This document shows positions 22,078 to 29,872 of a stretch of 64,000 nucleotides of DNA, one piece after another. Below the pieces are notes generated by a model. It was not told the DNA's origin. It was given only the letters and a program-made list of their open reading frames with translations, and searched no databases. Each line of letters begins with the position of its first letter. Position 1 is the first letter of the stretch. A program made the translations under genes and the position numbers. Source of the stretch: a virus; IMG/VR virus record IMGVR_UViG_3300043395_003277, positions 1-64,000 of that record; one strand, written 5' to 3'.

Positions 22078-23178
22078 ATGACACAAACACCGATTGATCC
22101 GCTAACTGATGAATGGATGGATAACATCCAAGCTGAAGAAATCACTCCTCCTTCTCTGAAAACTCTCAACAAAATGACTACGAAAAAAACCTCTGCTCTT
22201 GCTACACGCGGTCTGGAATCTTTCCAGATGTTCCAGTCCAAAGAATTTGTTTCGGGTTACCAGAACCTGGTCACTATTCAACCACTGAATAAGTCCAAGA
22301 CTCGTGGCTGGTTTGTCCGCAAGTCTGATCTAGATACTTGCAGTTGGTCCGCAACTGAAGATCAGTTTGCAAAAGGTTCTGTAATCTGGAACTACAAACA
22401 AACTTTTGGGATGGCTCCCAACACTTCAACAGAAGAAGGTCTTAACTTTACTGAGCCTCGTCTCCAAATTCTGTTGCGTTCTCCACTCATGGTGGAAGAA
22501 ACTACCGGTATGCGCCAAGTCATTGGCTCGTTTGATCACCCACAAGTCAAAGAACTTTTTGAGGCTGACAAGATTGCTTCTGATCTTGCCAACAGCAAAG
22601 GTGAAATGTACAAGCGTAAGTACAGCGTACGTACAAAATACTTGGTTTATATCCTGACCCAGGATAATAAACGTGCCCATAAGATCCCAATGGTGCTGAC
22701 TCTGAAGGGATTAAACGGTACCGATGTATCGGATAAGATCCGTATCTATGAAAAAGAGATGTCCAAGTGCTTGAGTAAAGCGCTGGATTCCGAGGTGCCT
22801 TTGGCATTCAACGAAAAGTTTTATGCCACTACAGTATTCTGCCCGGTACTTGCAAATGAAATGCGTGGTGCCAACAACGTTGAAATCTGCGCTATCGAAT
22901 CGTTTGACATCCCTGATTACAGCTCTCAAGAAGATGCAATTGAATCACTGAATCGTCTTTCTATTCCTGATGAAGATCGGGAATCCACATGGAAGATGCA
23001 AGAGATGTTCCAGGATTACATCAATATCCACGCAAAACAAGATGCTCAAAAGTTAAATGGTGCATATGGAATTAAAGAAGGAGTCGAAATCCTTCCTGCT
23101 TCACGCACTACAGAAACAGTAGATGTTAAATCTTTGCCCGCTCGGGATCCTCTTACTGGTGAAGATTCTGAACTTTGA
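22078..23178 (+). CDS. Hypothetical replication-region protein
   Basis: 366 residues from ATG 22078; the upstream ATG at 22021 would run through element copy 5. The segment SKTRGWFVRKSDLDTCSW resembles cyanobacterial proteins of the DUF5895 type, but I hold this weakly. No catalytic motif is obvious. The C-terminus (ETVDVKSLPARDPLTGEDSE) is acidic and disordered. It lies directly downstream of polymerase and SSB, so a role in DNA replication or recombination is inferred. Confidence 0.6.
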   Translation: MTQTPIDPLTDEWMDNIQAEEITPPSLKTLNKMTTKKTSALATRGLESFQMFQSKEFVSGYQNLVTIQPLNKSKTRGWFVRKSDLDTCSWSATEDQFAKGSVIWNYKQTFGMAPNTSTEEGLNFTEPRLQILLRSPLMVEETTGMRQVIGSFDHPQVKELFEADKIASDLANSKGEMYKRKYSVRTKYLVYILTQDNKRAHKIPMVLTLKGLNGTDVSDKIRIYEKEMSKCLSKALDSEVPLAFNEKFYATTVFCPVLANEMRGANNVEICAIESFDIPDYSSQEDAIESLNRLSIPDEDRESTWKMQEMFQDYINIHAKQDAQKLNGAYGIKEGVEILPASRTTETVDVKSLPARDPLTGEDSEL

Positions 23179-23184
23179 TTGGCA

Positions 23185-23607
23185 ATGCATCGATTTTTAT
23201 CTTTAATTGATGCAGAAGGAGGGCCAGCATCTTGCTGGCCTTTTCTTGGTTCTGCAATGGGTGCAGGTTATGGGCAAATGCCTCCGAATCCAGTAACACG
23301 TTTAGCACATCGTTGGTCTTACAACTTTTTTATCGGTCCAATTCCAAAAGGTAAAGTGGTTATGCATATTTGCGATAACCGCAAATGCTGTAATCCACTG
23401 CATTTAAAAATTGGAACCCAACAAGAAAATTTGTTGGACATGAATAAAAAACAAAGGCATGGCACCCATCCTAAAAAATGCACACCAGAACTTTTAAAAC
23501 AAATTATTACTATGAAACAACAAGGATTTACTGCAGTTCAAATTGGAAACGCTGTTGGTTACAACAAGCGTACTATTTTTCGTTTGTTAAGTGAGGCTAA
23601 GGAATAG
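23185..23607 (+). CDS. HNH endonuclease (HNH_3, I-HmuI-like zinc type) with HTH
   Basis: 140 residues from ATG 23185. The N-terminal SCWPFLGSAMGAGYGQM and AHRWSYNFFIGPIPKG lead to the core VVMHICDNRKCCNPLHLKIG, typical of HNH_3 nucleases with a CxxxxC zinc site. The C-terminus is an HTH (CTPELLKQIITMKQQGFTAV, IGNAVGYNKRTIFRLL). The codons for GPASCWP contain GGCCAGCA-TCT-TGCTGGCC followed by TTTT, a terminator-like hairpin 44 bases after the upstream stop. Confidence 0.85.
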   Translation: MHRFLSLIDAEGGPASCWPFLGSAMGAGYGQMPPNPVTRLAHRWSYNFFIGPIPKGKVVMHICDNRKCCNPLHLKIGTQQENLLDMNKKQRHGTHPKKCTPELLKQIITMKQQGFTAVQIGNAVGYNKRTIFRLLSEAKE

Positions 23608-23851
23608 GGGGATTGGCAATATCTTCCTCGTTAACAGAAACATTATTGAAGATGAACATGTCTTGAACTAATCCCCGAATTACTCCTTGCCTATTTGTTG
23701 CAATTTGTGCAAGCAAGGTCGCCATCTCTTTTAAAGTACTTATCGAATCACATTCATCAATGCTACGTTTAATTTTTTCTAACCAAAACTTATCCTCCAT
23801 GCTTGGTTCAATCTGAAATTTAGTTAACGGTACGTACTTAATTTCTTCCAT
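23597..23851 (-). CDS. Small helical hypothetical protein
   Basis: 84 residues on the minus strand, convergent with the HNH gene and overlapping it by 11 bases. The core SMEDKFWLEKIKRSIDECDS and LKEMATLLAQIATNRQGV resembles short helical proteins common in picocyanobacteria and their phages, with a layout reminiscent of the NblA-like protein at 55115. It is one of few minus-strand genes in the early region. Confidence 0.55.
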   Translation of the reverse strand: MEEIKYVPLTKFQIEPSMEDKFWLEKIKRSIDECDSISTLKEMATLLAQIATNRQGVIRGLVQDMFIFNNVSVNEEDIANPPIP

Positions 23852-23930
23852 TTGTATTTAGTTGTTACAGTTATTTTACTCACACATTTAAACTGTAATC
23901 AAACCTTCTGATTGTGTTAACAATTACAAA

Positions 23931-24128
23931 ATGAAACCAGAAGAAAAAGCTGCACTCAAAGCGGGTGGTACCACAGCTCTTGTAGCTGGTGCCATTGCCG
24001 CAACCATTGCCAATCCTGTTGCGTGGGCTGCCGTTCTTTACGGTGCTTATCGAATGGGTAAGACGGCTTACCGTGCTGCCAAGGAGCGCGATACACTGGA
24101 GAAGCAGAGGGAAAGTCATTACCTCTGA
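23931..24128 (+). CDS. Small membrane protein
   Basis: 65 residues with a hydrophobic Ala/Gly helix (GTTALVAGAIAATIANPVAW, then AAVLYGAYRMG) and a basic end. TTTAAACTG occurs at 23887-23895 upstream, but without a hairpin. Possible holin-like or envelope protein; unproven. Confidence 0.55.
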   Translation: MKPEEKAALKAGGTTALVAGAIAATIANPVAWAAVLYGAYRMGKTAYRAAKERDTLEKQRESHYL

Positions 24129-24160
24129 CTTCAATCAACTCAACTCAATTCAACACAACA

Positions 24161-25099
24161 ATGGACATTACTCTTCAGCTGACATCTGATCAATCTCTGA
24201 TCTATAACCGCACCAACATCAGACGTGCATATGAAGGATTTGATGACACCGAAATCGCTGGGATTTTTGTGCGAGATGATGATTGTCTCGTGGTGCGTCG
24301 CGATGGTACTGAGCAAAGTTATGACAGGCAATTGATAAGAAATGCTTATGTCTCTTATACACATCGCCTTAAAGACTTTTTTGCTTACCTAGGTCCAAAC
24401 TATAGGGGTCCTAGTATTTGGCACAACAATGCCTATGTCCTTTTCAAAGGATGGAACTACACCCATGTCCTCGGACACACAACCCCTAACGCTAAGCTCC
24501 AAGCAAACTGGGCAGACAAATTTATCCACCTCTCAGACCCCAATAAACTTGTCACGTTACTACAGTCTGACCAAACGGACCTGGGCTATTTGGTGGCACC
24601 AGACGGGATGCGGCTTCCGGATCGGCCGCTTGATATGGACTCTTCACTGGATTACAGCCAAGAACAAAAGCCGATGTTTGGCGAACCTTACTGCTCGTGT
24701 GGGTCGTTTCAGCGTCAGCTCGGTGCTATACAAACTCTCCAAGAAGAAATCCAGGGATATAAGCCGTGGTGTATCCACCTGACTTGGTTCAATAAATACC
24801 GTGAGCTTCTGTGCAAACGCACTGAAGTACGTAATGCTGCGCCCTCTGGAACACCAGATAAATGTGTAGCTTGGTTTTATGCACCTCCAGCAGATCATAT
24901 CAGTGATGGTCGCTTTGTGCTTTTGCATACCAAACAAGGTGCTCAAGCCCCGCTCAGTCACTGGCGTACCTACAAATCTAAAGAAGTCCTGACGCAACAT
25001 GATGCGTGGGATCTTTTCTTTAATATGCTTGAGGCCGGTTACGTTCCATTCCCTGGTACCGCACTGCCTCAATTAAAACCAGCACTTAAGAAACAATGA
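24161..25099 (+). CDS. SWIM zinc-finger protein
   Basis: 312 residues. CSCGSF...CIHLTW gives the CxC-xn-CxH pattern of a SWIM zinc finger (residues about 178-205), used for DNA or protein binding. The N-terminal region IYNRTNIRRAYEGF and a repeat-like QLIRNAYVSYTHRL suggest a small internal repeat of DNA-contact type. Leader CAATCAACTCAACTCAATTC is the longest CA-type leader in the window. No nuclease motif is seen. Confidence 0.65.
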   Translation: MDITLQLTSDQSLIYNRTNIRRAYEGFDDTEIAGIFVRDDDCLVVRRDGTEQSYDRQLIRNAYVSYTHRLKDFFAYLGPNYRGPSIWHNNAYVLFKGWNYTHVLGHTTPNAKLQANWADKFIHLSDPNKLVTLLQSDQTDLGYLVAPDGMRLPDRPLDMDSSLDYSQEQKPMFGEPYCSCGSFQRQLGAIQTLQEEIQGYKPWCIHLTWFNKYRELLCKRTEVRNAAPSGTPDKCVAWFYAPPADHISDGRFVLLHTKQGAQAPLSHWRTYKSKEVLTQHDAWDLFFNMLEAGYVPFPGTALPQLKPALKKQ

Positions 25100-25150
25100 C
25101 AACAACTCAAGAAATGCTTGAGTATACAAAAACAAATGCTTGGTGCACCA

Positions 25151-25393
25151 ATGAATAACACGCAAACCAAAACTAAAATGATTCGTTATGACTTAGAAGT
25201 TCCAGAAGAGTTCCATTGGAAACTTGTAGCATTAGGTGCTAAGCAAAAACTTCATTACGAAGATTATGCTGAACGCGTACTTCAAGAGTTTGCCGTTAAA
25301 GCCACTCAAAAAATCAACGATGATTTCAAACAATCCATCATTAACCAGTTGGGTCAGCAAGTTAAAACTCCAAGTAATGGAGGACAATCCTGA
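25151..25393 (+). CDS. Small DNA-binding-like protein
   Basis: 80 residues from ATG 25151 (ATG 25136 is also possible). The pattern MIRYDLEVPEEFHWKLVALG, then HYEDYAERVLQEFA, recalls a ribbon-helix-helix fold: a short strand followed by two helices. Overlaps the next ORF. Function unknown. Confidence 0.5.
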   Translation: MNNTQTKTKMIRYDLEVPEEFHWKLVALGAKQKLHYEDYAERVLQEFAVKATQKINDDFKQSIINQLGQQVKTPSNGGQS

Positions 25394-25541
25394 CGGCAGC
25401 TGTGACATCCACATCGAATGGGATGAAACAGATCCAGATCTTGCTCTGTGGAATTCATGGGGTGAAGAAGGACAGAAGCAATTTGTCCTTGATGCATTAA
25501 AAAACGCTTGCAACCACGCTCTTTCAACCGATGACAATTGA
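25377..25541 (+). CDS. Small acidic hypothetical protein
   Basis: 54 residues from ATG 25377 (MEDNPDGSCDIHIEWDETDP), overlapping genes on both sides by 11 to 17 bases. Upstream codons of the open frame lie in the previous gene and are rejected. Unknown. Confidence 0.5.
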   Translation: MEDNPDGSCDIHIEWDETDPDLALWNSWGEEGQKQFVLDALKNACNHALSTDDN

Positions 25542-25914
25542 TGCTTACCAACTGCCAGAAGAGCAGTACACAAAGTTCTTTGAGAAGAACGCACGTCTTG
25601 CCTGTCAGCTTTATCTAAAGCTGCACAACATTGCAACAATTGAAGGTGTTGGCAACATTGATTTCCGCACCTTAATGGAGCTTTATAACGATTGCATCTA
25701 TGCATCGAATGAAGATTGCCGTCAGTACCAAAAACAACATGATCCAGAAGTTGTTGCTAAACAACAAGAAGATCTGTTTATTTATGGATCGCCATCTAGG
25801 GAAGAGATGATGGAAGAAATTAAATCTATCAATGCCAAAGTTGAATCTATAGTTGATTACATCACAGGACTAACAGATACATTAAAGACAGGATTTACTA
25901 AAATTCAATCCTGA
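25531..25914 (+). CDS. Helical hypothetical protein
   Basis: 127 residues with a C-terminal coiled-coil-like helix (REEMMEEIKSINAKVESIVD). Its last codons form AGGATT/AATCCT, a small hairpin just before the stop, followed 6 bases later by element copy 6. Unknown. Confidence 0.6.
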   Translation: MTIDAYQLPEEQYTKFFEKNARLACQLYLKLHNIATIEGVGNIDFRTLMELYNDCIYASNEDCRQYQKQHDPEVVAKQQEDLFIYGSPSREEMMEEIKSINAKVESIVDYITGLTDTLKTGFTKIQS

Positions 25915-25919
25915 TTCAT

Positions 25920-25943
25920 AGTCCTGGTCACGACTTTAAACTG
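25920..25943 (+). promoter_or_regulatory. Hairpin-TTAAACTG leader element, copy 6 (compensatory pair)
   Basis: AGTC (25920-25923), loop CTGGTCAC, GACT (25932-25935), TTAAACTG (25936-25943). The outer C-G pair of the other copies is replaced by A-T on both sides, a compensatory change that keeps the stem. ATG at 25970 follows TTCAACTCAACTC. Confidence 0.7.
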
Positions 25944-25969
25944 ACCAATCTATATCTTCAACTCAACTC

Positions 25970-26089
25970 ATGTTTGAATCTATTCTTGGTGCTGTTGTTC
26001 CAGTGTTTAAAGATTTGCTTTGGGCAGCAGCAGGCATGCTGCTGACCTATTGCATTAACAAATTTCAATCTCATTTCAACACCATCTGA
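25970..26089 (+). CDS. Tiny membrane protein, 39 residues
   Basis: MFESILGAVVPVFKDLLWAA and then AGMLLTYCINKF: a single hydrophobic helix with a short polar tail. It follows element copy 6 and a clear CA-rich leader, which supports translation although it is below usual length cut-offs. A small membrane-active peptide is possible. Confidence 0.6.
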   Translation: MFESILGAVVPVFKDLLWAAAGMLLTYCINKFQSHFNTI

Positions 26090-26092
26090 GCC

Positions 26093-26794
26093 ATGTCCCA
26101 GATCACTTCGACTAAACTTAACGAGCTAAACATCATTAAGTTATACGAGCACTACAATGCTCTTGAAAAATCACTGCCTTTACTTACTCCTGAGTCCCAG
26201 GACTTGGCAAAAGCAGAGCTTGAAAATTGCGCCAACTTACGGTCTGAAAAAATTGATCGTATTTATTACGCCATGGCGGCGCACGAAGACGCCTTGGAGC
26301 GCATCAAAAAAGAAGGTGAGCTCATTACGCAAGCCAAGCGTCACCACGAATCCCAACTGCGGCAACTCAAAAACTTGTTAAACTGGTTGAAGCGGTCGCT
26401 ACCTTTTAATACCAATAAGATTGTTGGCCGCAACTATCAGTTCACACTTGTTAAGAAAAAGGATTTAACAGTTGAAGTCTCGTCAGATCCGGAGCTTTGG
26501 AACCCTGAAGAAAGAGAGCGTTATTGCGTTGAAGAAGAAGTCACCACAACCAAACGAACCGTGCTACGTTCTATCTCAGGAGAAGTTCTTTCAGACAGAA
26601 CAGAACCTACAACCAAAACTAAAATCCTCCCAAACCTTGATGCCATACGTAATGCCTACCAAACAGGACAACACCTTCCGGCTGGAGTCAAAGTCACTCA
26701 AGAATATGGCATCCGATCAAAACGAATCTACATTGAACCAAAAGTGGAAATACCTGCATCCGAGTATCCAGGAGAGCTTTTACCAGAAGATTGA
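26093..26794 (+). CDS. Siphovirus Gp157-like protein
   Basis: 233 residues. The N-terminal 110 residues form two long helices (IIKLYEHYNALEKSLPLL, ...AMAAHEDALERIKKEGE, ...LRQLKNLLNWLKRSLPF) like phage Gp157 proteins, often found beside SSB or recombination genes. The C-terminal half is beta-rich (LTVEVSSDPELWNPEERERY, IYIEPKVEIP). Its role is unclear in any phage. It overlaps the next gene by 89 bases. Confidence 0.6.
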   Translation: MSQITSTKLNELNIIKLYEHYNALEKSLPLLTPESQDLAKAELENCANLRSEKIDRIYYAMAAHEDALERIKKEGELITQAKRHHESQLRQLKNLLNWLKRSLPFNTNKIVGRNYQFTLVKKKDLTVEVSSDPELWNPEERERYCVEEEVTTTKRTVLRSISGEVLSDRTEPTTKTKILPNLDAIRNAYQTGQHLPAGVKVTQEYGIRSKRIYIEPKVEIPASEYPGELLPED

Positions 26795-27047
26795 TCCTCC
26801 TTTTTCCGTAGAGGATGCCAAGATCAAAATGAACTGTCACCAACATGCAGTAAAAGATTTTGATCTACAAATTGAAATGAATGATCTTGAGCTTGAAATG
26901 CTTAAAGATCAAGGTGAGATTCTTCCATATAACGAATCACGTGCTGATGATCTTGAGCAGAAAAAGCTCAAGCTTTTACTTGGTAAACGGTTTCACCAAA
27001 ATGCCATGAATGCCTATTGGTATTACTTGGCCAAAATGGCTAAATAA
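26706..27047 (+). CDS. Helical hypothetical protein
   Basis: 113 residues from ATG 26706 in a different frame from the end of the Gp157-like gene; ATG 26829 is an alternative with no such overlap. Composition is normal in the overlapping part (NQKWKYLHPSIQESFYQKID). Mostly helix (IEMNDLELEMLKDQGEILPY). Unknown. Confidence 0.55.
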   Translation: MASDQNESTLNQKWKYLHPSIQESFYQKIDPPFSVEDAKIKMNCHQHAVKDFDLQIEMNDLELEMLKDQGEILPYNESRADDLEQKKLKLLLGKRFHQNAMNAYWYYLAKMAK

Positions 27048-27082
27048 ACTGTCATACAATTAAAGAACAGCTGAGGTGTCCC

Positions 27083-27346
27083 ATGGGTGGCGATTCAATT
27101 CTTAATAAATTGATTGCTGGCTTTACCCAAGACGGGACACCTCTTACTGCTTTGCTTGGTTCAAAGCAAGAACTAGGTGTTGTTATCTTGACTGCTGCAA
27201 TGCTTTCAAATGAAAGTCTTGCTTCTCAAATGACAGCAGAAGAAATGGTTGATGGTGCTATTAACTATTACAACGTTATCCAAGAACGTCTTGGTTACTA
27301 TCAACAACACCAAGCTCATTCGCTTGAACGTCTTCTGGGAAGCTAA
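27083..27346 (+). CDS. Hypothetical protein
   Basis: 87 residues, helical, with an ordinary Shine-Dalgarno (GAGGTG, 5 bases before the ATG), unlike the early genes. This marks the end of the CA-leader region. Unknown family. Confidence 0.6.
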   Translation: MGGDSILNKLIAGFTQDGTPLTALLGSKQELGVVILTAAMLSNESLASQMTAEEMVDGAINYYNVIQERLGYYQQHQAHSLERLLGS

Positions 27347-27351
27347 TACTA

Positions 27352-27741
27352 ATGTCTTTAATTCAACGTTATCCTCAATTCTTTTCAAGTGACACTTATA
27401 TCATTGGTAACTTGGCCAATGACTATAGTGCTGCACCAAGGCACAAGCAGAATTTTTTTGATATTGCAAGGGCTGGGTCTTCTATGCCAGCACAACCAGA
27501 CTATTACTACCCAATGCGTTTTGCTGCGCCTTACACCAGCCAATCACGTTACCTGCCATTTGAAGCAGTACAACCAACCATGGGGTTTGCTGCGCCAAGA
27601 AGCACTGCTCCACAAAGACTTGCTTACCGTCTAAACACAAGTCCAAATCCATTTACTGCAGCTGAAACAATTGCAAACATTCCTGGTAAGATCCAGGCCA
27701 ATGCACTGGCTGGTCGTTTTGTTGGCTCGTTATTTAACTGA
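27352..27741 (+). CDS. Hypothetical structural-type protein
   Basis: 129 residues, rich in Pro, Ala and Tyr (SSMPAQPDYYYPMRFAAPYT), starting 5 bases after the preceding gene. Composition resembles the virion-type proteins at the left edge. Unknown. Confidence 0.55.
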   Translation: MSLIQRYPQFFSSDTYIIGNLANDYSAAPRHKQNFFDIARAGSSMPAQPDYYYPMRFAAPYTSQSRYLPFEAVQPTMGFAAPRSTAPQRLAYRLNTSPNPFTAAETIANIPGKIQANALAGRFVGSLFN

Positions 27742-27770
27742 TACACTATTGAGGTAATTAACTGTTCCCG

Positions 27771-27968
27771 ATGGAATCGGTTGTAGTGCCCAAACTTGTC
27801 GTATCATTTGCAGTGGACATCGAAGTAAACTACGATTCCTTTGGTGGTAAAACACCTCAGGATATTGCAATTGCTTTGCAAGATGAGATCGATGATCTCC
27901 TTTACGAAGCAAGTCCCTCCGTTTCTTCTGTCTACACATCTATTACTGCATTGGATTCCAATGACTGA
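27771..27968 (+). CDS. Small hypothetical protein
   Basis: 65 residues (KLVVSFAVDIEVNYDSFGGK, acidic C-terminus). A GAGGT at 27751-27755 is too far upstream to serve as a good ribosome site. Overlaps the next gene by 8 bases. Unknown. Confidence 0.55.
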   Translation: MESVVVPKLVVSFAVDIEVNYDSFGGKTPQDIAIALQDEIDDLLYEASPSVSSVYTSITALDSND

Positions 27969-28287
27969 TGACCTCGTAAAGCGGCTTAATACTGCTGGGG
28001 GTTTTGATAGCCCCTGGTTGCGAGAGCAGCTGCTTGCCTGGAGCGCCCAGGAAGAACAGAAAAAAGCTGATTTCATGGAGCACATGTATAACTGCTCCGG
28101 ACGGCAAGACAAATCCCATCCAATGCATGCTCTCTACACGGGTTTGTGGCAAGACTTCTGCATCAAAGAAGCTGGGCCTTACTGCCGCCAAGAGTGGTTT
28201 GACATGGTTGAAGCTGTTCGTCTCTTTGAACAAGGCAACCTCCAAACAGTTTCTACTGATACAAAACAAACTGTTGAACTTTCTTAA
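27961..28287 (+). CDS. Hypothetical protein
   Basis: 108 residues from ATG 27961 (NTAGGFDSPWLREQLLAWSA, then FDMVEAVRLFEQGN). Three cysteines. Followed by a terminator-like hairpin at 28314. Unknown. Confidence 0.6.
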   Translation: MTDDLVKRLNTAGGFDSPWLREQLLAWSAQEEQKKADFMEHMYNCSGRQDKSHPMHALYTGLWQDFCIKEAGPYCRQEWFDMVEAVRLFEQGNLQTVSTDTKQTVELS

Positions 28288-28313
28288 GCTTTAGAATATT
28301 CCAAAGTTGGTTT

Positions 28314-28345
28314 GGCGCATCACACTGGGATGTGCCTTTTTATTT
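28314..28345 (+). terminator. Terminator-like hairpin abutting the next start codon
   Basis: GGCGCATC (28314-28321), loop ACACTGG, GATGTGCC (28329-28336), then TTTTTATTT up to 28345. The next ATG is at 28346, with no room for a ribosome site, so it may act as an attenuator or the next gene may start later at 28367. Confidence 0.65.
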
Positions 28346-28717
28346 ATGGACATTAACGAAAAGCCAATGGAAACCATCCAGCAATGGCAGGATTGGTACC
28401 GATCACACAGAGGTCTTCCTTTGGAAAATGAAGATGTAGTCTCAAAAGACTCAGTAGAAAATCTTAATGAAACTTTTGCTGAAGCCAAACCTGAGACAGA
28501 CTTAGAAGTCGTTTACTTAAAGCAAAGGGCAAAGGGATTCTTTGCGGATACCATTGCCGAATTTCAAAATGAACTAACTGCACAAGAACTATTCCAGTCC
28601 TTTAAAGAAGCTGTCATTGAACAACATGAACTCAACAAACAACAATTCGAAAGAACCCAAGAACTCCTTGGCTACCTTCACGGGAGCAGTTGTAAAAAAG
28701 CCTGTGAAAAAAAGTAA
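28346..28717 (+). CDS. Helical hypothetical protein
   Basis: 123 residues, helical and acidic (QELFQSFKEAVIEQHELNKQ). ATG 28346 directly follows a terminator T run; ATG 28367 is an alternative. It overlaps the zinc-ribbon gene by 92 bases. Unknown. Confidence 0.55.
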   Translation: MDINEKPMETIQQWQDWYRSHRGLPLENEDVVSKDSVENLNETFAEAKPETDLEVVYLKQRAKGFFADTIAEFQNELTAQELFQSFKEAVIEQHELNKQQFERTQELLGYLHGSSCKKACEKK

Positions 28718-28931
28718 ACGTTCCTATGGCCCTTCTTGGGTTTGTTATTCTTGTGGTATTAAACACGGTGCTTGGTACCAGGATGATGGTACATACATTG
28801 GACCTACACCAAGTTGCGCTACTTGTCACCACGGTAAATGTGATGTTTGCGGAACAACAAACATTGCTGTAACTGAGCCAAGGGATTATGGTTACCTTAC
28901 GCGTAACCTTGATGGCCTTTTGCTTAAGTAG
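28626..28931 (+). CDS. Cyanophage-type zinc-ribbon protein
   Basis: 101 residues from ATG 28626. Basic, disordered N-terminus, then CYSCGIKHGAWYQDDG, CATCHHGKCDVCGTTN and AVTEPRDYGYL. The CDVCG...VTEPRDYGY block recurs, as I recall, in small proteins of marine and freshwater phages; function unknown. Last plus-strand gene of the early region, convergent with the structural genes. Confidence 0.65.
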   Translation: MNSTNNNSKEPKNSLATFTGAVVKKPVKKSKRSYGPSWVCYSCGIKHGAWYQDDGTYIGPTPSCATCHHGKCDVCGTTNIAVTEPRDYGYLTRNLDGLLLK

Positions 28932-29211
28932 CAAACACACGCACTGGTGTTACTGGCGTCACCTCATGCTGCGTCCACCCATCCGGCAGCTCACCGATGT
29001 AATTGACGTGCCAGCCCGGCAGCAGCGTGGGCGGGGTGATGACTTCGCCAGTGTCGGGGTCGTAGACGCCGCCTTCGTAAATGAGACCGATCACATCCAG
29101 CGCGTGCGTGTGACTGGCGACGATGGGGTTACCGTCAGCATCCAGCAGCCCAGCAGCATCCAGAGCAGCCGTGCCGGTTGGCTCGTCGGGGAAGCGTAGG
29201 TATCGGGTCAT
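28924..29211 (-). CDS. Cyanophage-type tail-associated hypothetical protein
   Basis: 95 residues from the ATG at 29211 (MTRYLRFPDEPTGTAALDAA, then GWHVNYIGELPDGW and VTPVRVFAT). I know similar proteins at the ends of tail-fibre operons in picocyanobacterial phages. It is GC-rich. Its ATG overlaps the stop of the HNH gene (29208-29211), which appears to have replaced the original stop of the tail gene upstream. Confidence 0.6.
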   Translation of the reverse strand: MTRYLRFPDEPTGTAALDAAGLLDADGNPIVASHTHALDVIGLIYEGGVYDPDTGEVITPPTLLPGWHVNYIGELPDGWTQHEVTPVTPVRVFAT

Positions 29212-29870
29212 TGGGTCAGGGTCTGAAGCGTGCTGTTGCTGAGGCGCTGGGGCCGACCAAGAAGAACTTCTTCGTCGGACCAACCACGCCTGATCCGTTT
29301 GTAAACTTGGGCATCTGTAAGGCCAAGTTCTGTTATCCAGTCGGCAGCTACCTGAGTCCTGCCGTTTAGCGTAAGCAGTTTGGTGTTTGACTTATTGCGG
29401 CTTTGCTCTGCGTAAGAAGCCCACCTGCAGTTGTCAGGGCTGTATCCCTTGCTGTTGTCAGCTCTTTCCAAAGTCAATCCATCTGGCGCCTCACCCATAT
29501 CAGCCACAAAGCCCTCAAAGGTTTGCCATGTTTTACACACGTTGATTCCAGCGCCTCCGTAACGCGAGTACATGGGGCAAGTTGGATTGCTTGTTCTTTG
29601 GATCATGTTTTTCCAGATCCGCATAGTCCGTGTTGGCTTGCGGCCTACGTAGCCCCCGTGCTTGGTCGCTGTCTCTGCTGCGCGTTCGGCGCGCAAGCAG
29701 CCACAGGAGCGTGTTTTGCCATTTCTCAAGAGTTGGCCAATGACCACCGTTGACTGCCCGCATTCACATCGGCACAGCCATCGAGTCTTGCCATTAGAAA
29801 AGGAATCACGCTCCAAGACGGTCAACCGTCCAAAGACTTGGCCCTGCATATCGGCTAAAGGCTTTCCCAT
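29208..29870 (-). CDS. HNH-family endonuclease inserted after tail gene
   Basis: 220 residues. N-terminal zinc ribbon (GRLTVLERDSFSNGKTRWLC, RCECG, SCGCLRAERA), central region with DGLTLERADNSKGYSPDNCR followed by WASYAEQSRNKS, and a C-terminal HTH-like ALNG/ITELGLTDAQVYKRIRRGW. The last 13 residues (QRLSNSTLQTLTQ) copy the end of the tail gene upstream (QRLPNSVLQTITQ). The nuclease therefore seems to have inserted at the 3' end of that gene, duplicating the end of the target. Confidence 0.8.
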   Translation of the reverse strand: MGKPLADMQGQVFGRLTVLERDSFSNGKTRWLCRCECGQSTVVIGQLLRNGKTRSCGCLRAERAAETATKHGGYVGRKPTRTMRIWKNMIQRTSNPTCPMYSRYGGAGINVCKTWQTFEGFVADMGEAPDGLTLERADNSKGYSPDNCRWASYAEQSRNKSNTKLLTLNGRTQVAADWITELGLTDAQVYKRIRRGWSDEEVLLGRPQRLSNSTLQTLTQ

Positions 29871-29872
29871 GA

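Noticed and set aside
23887-23895. Eighth copy of the TTAAACTG element
   Set aside because: TTTAAACTG is present, but no hairpin precedes it, so it fails the defining feature.
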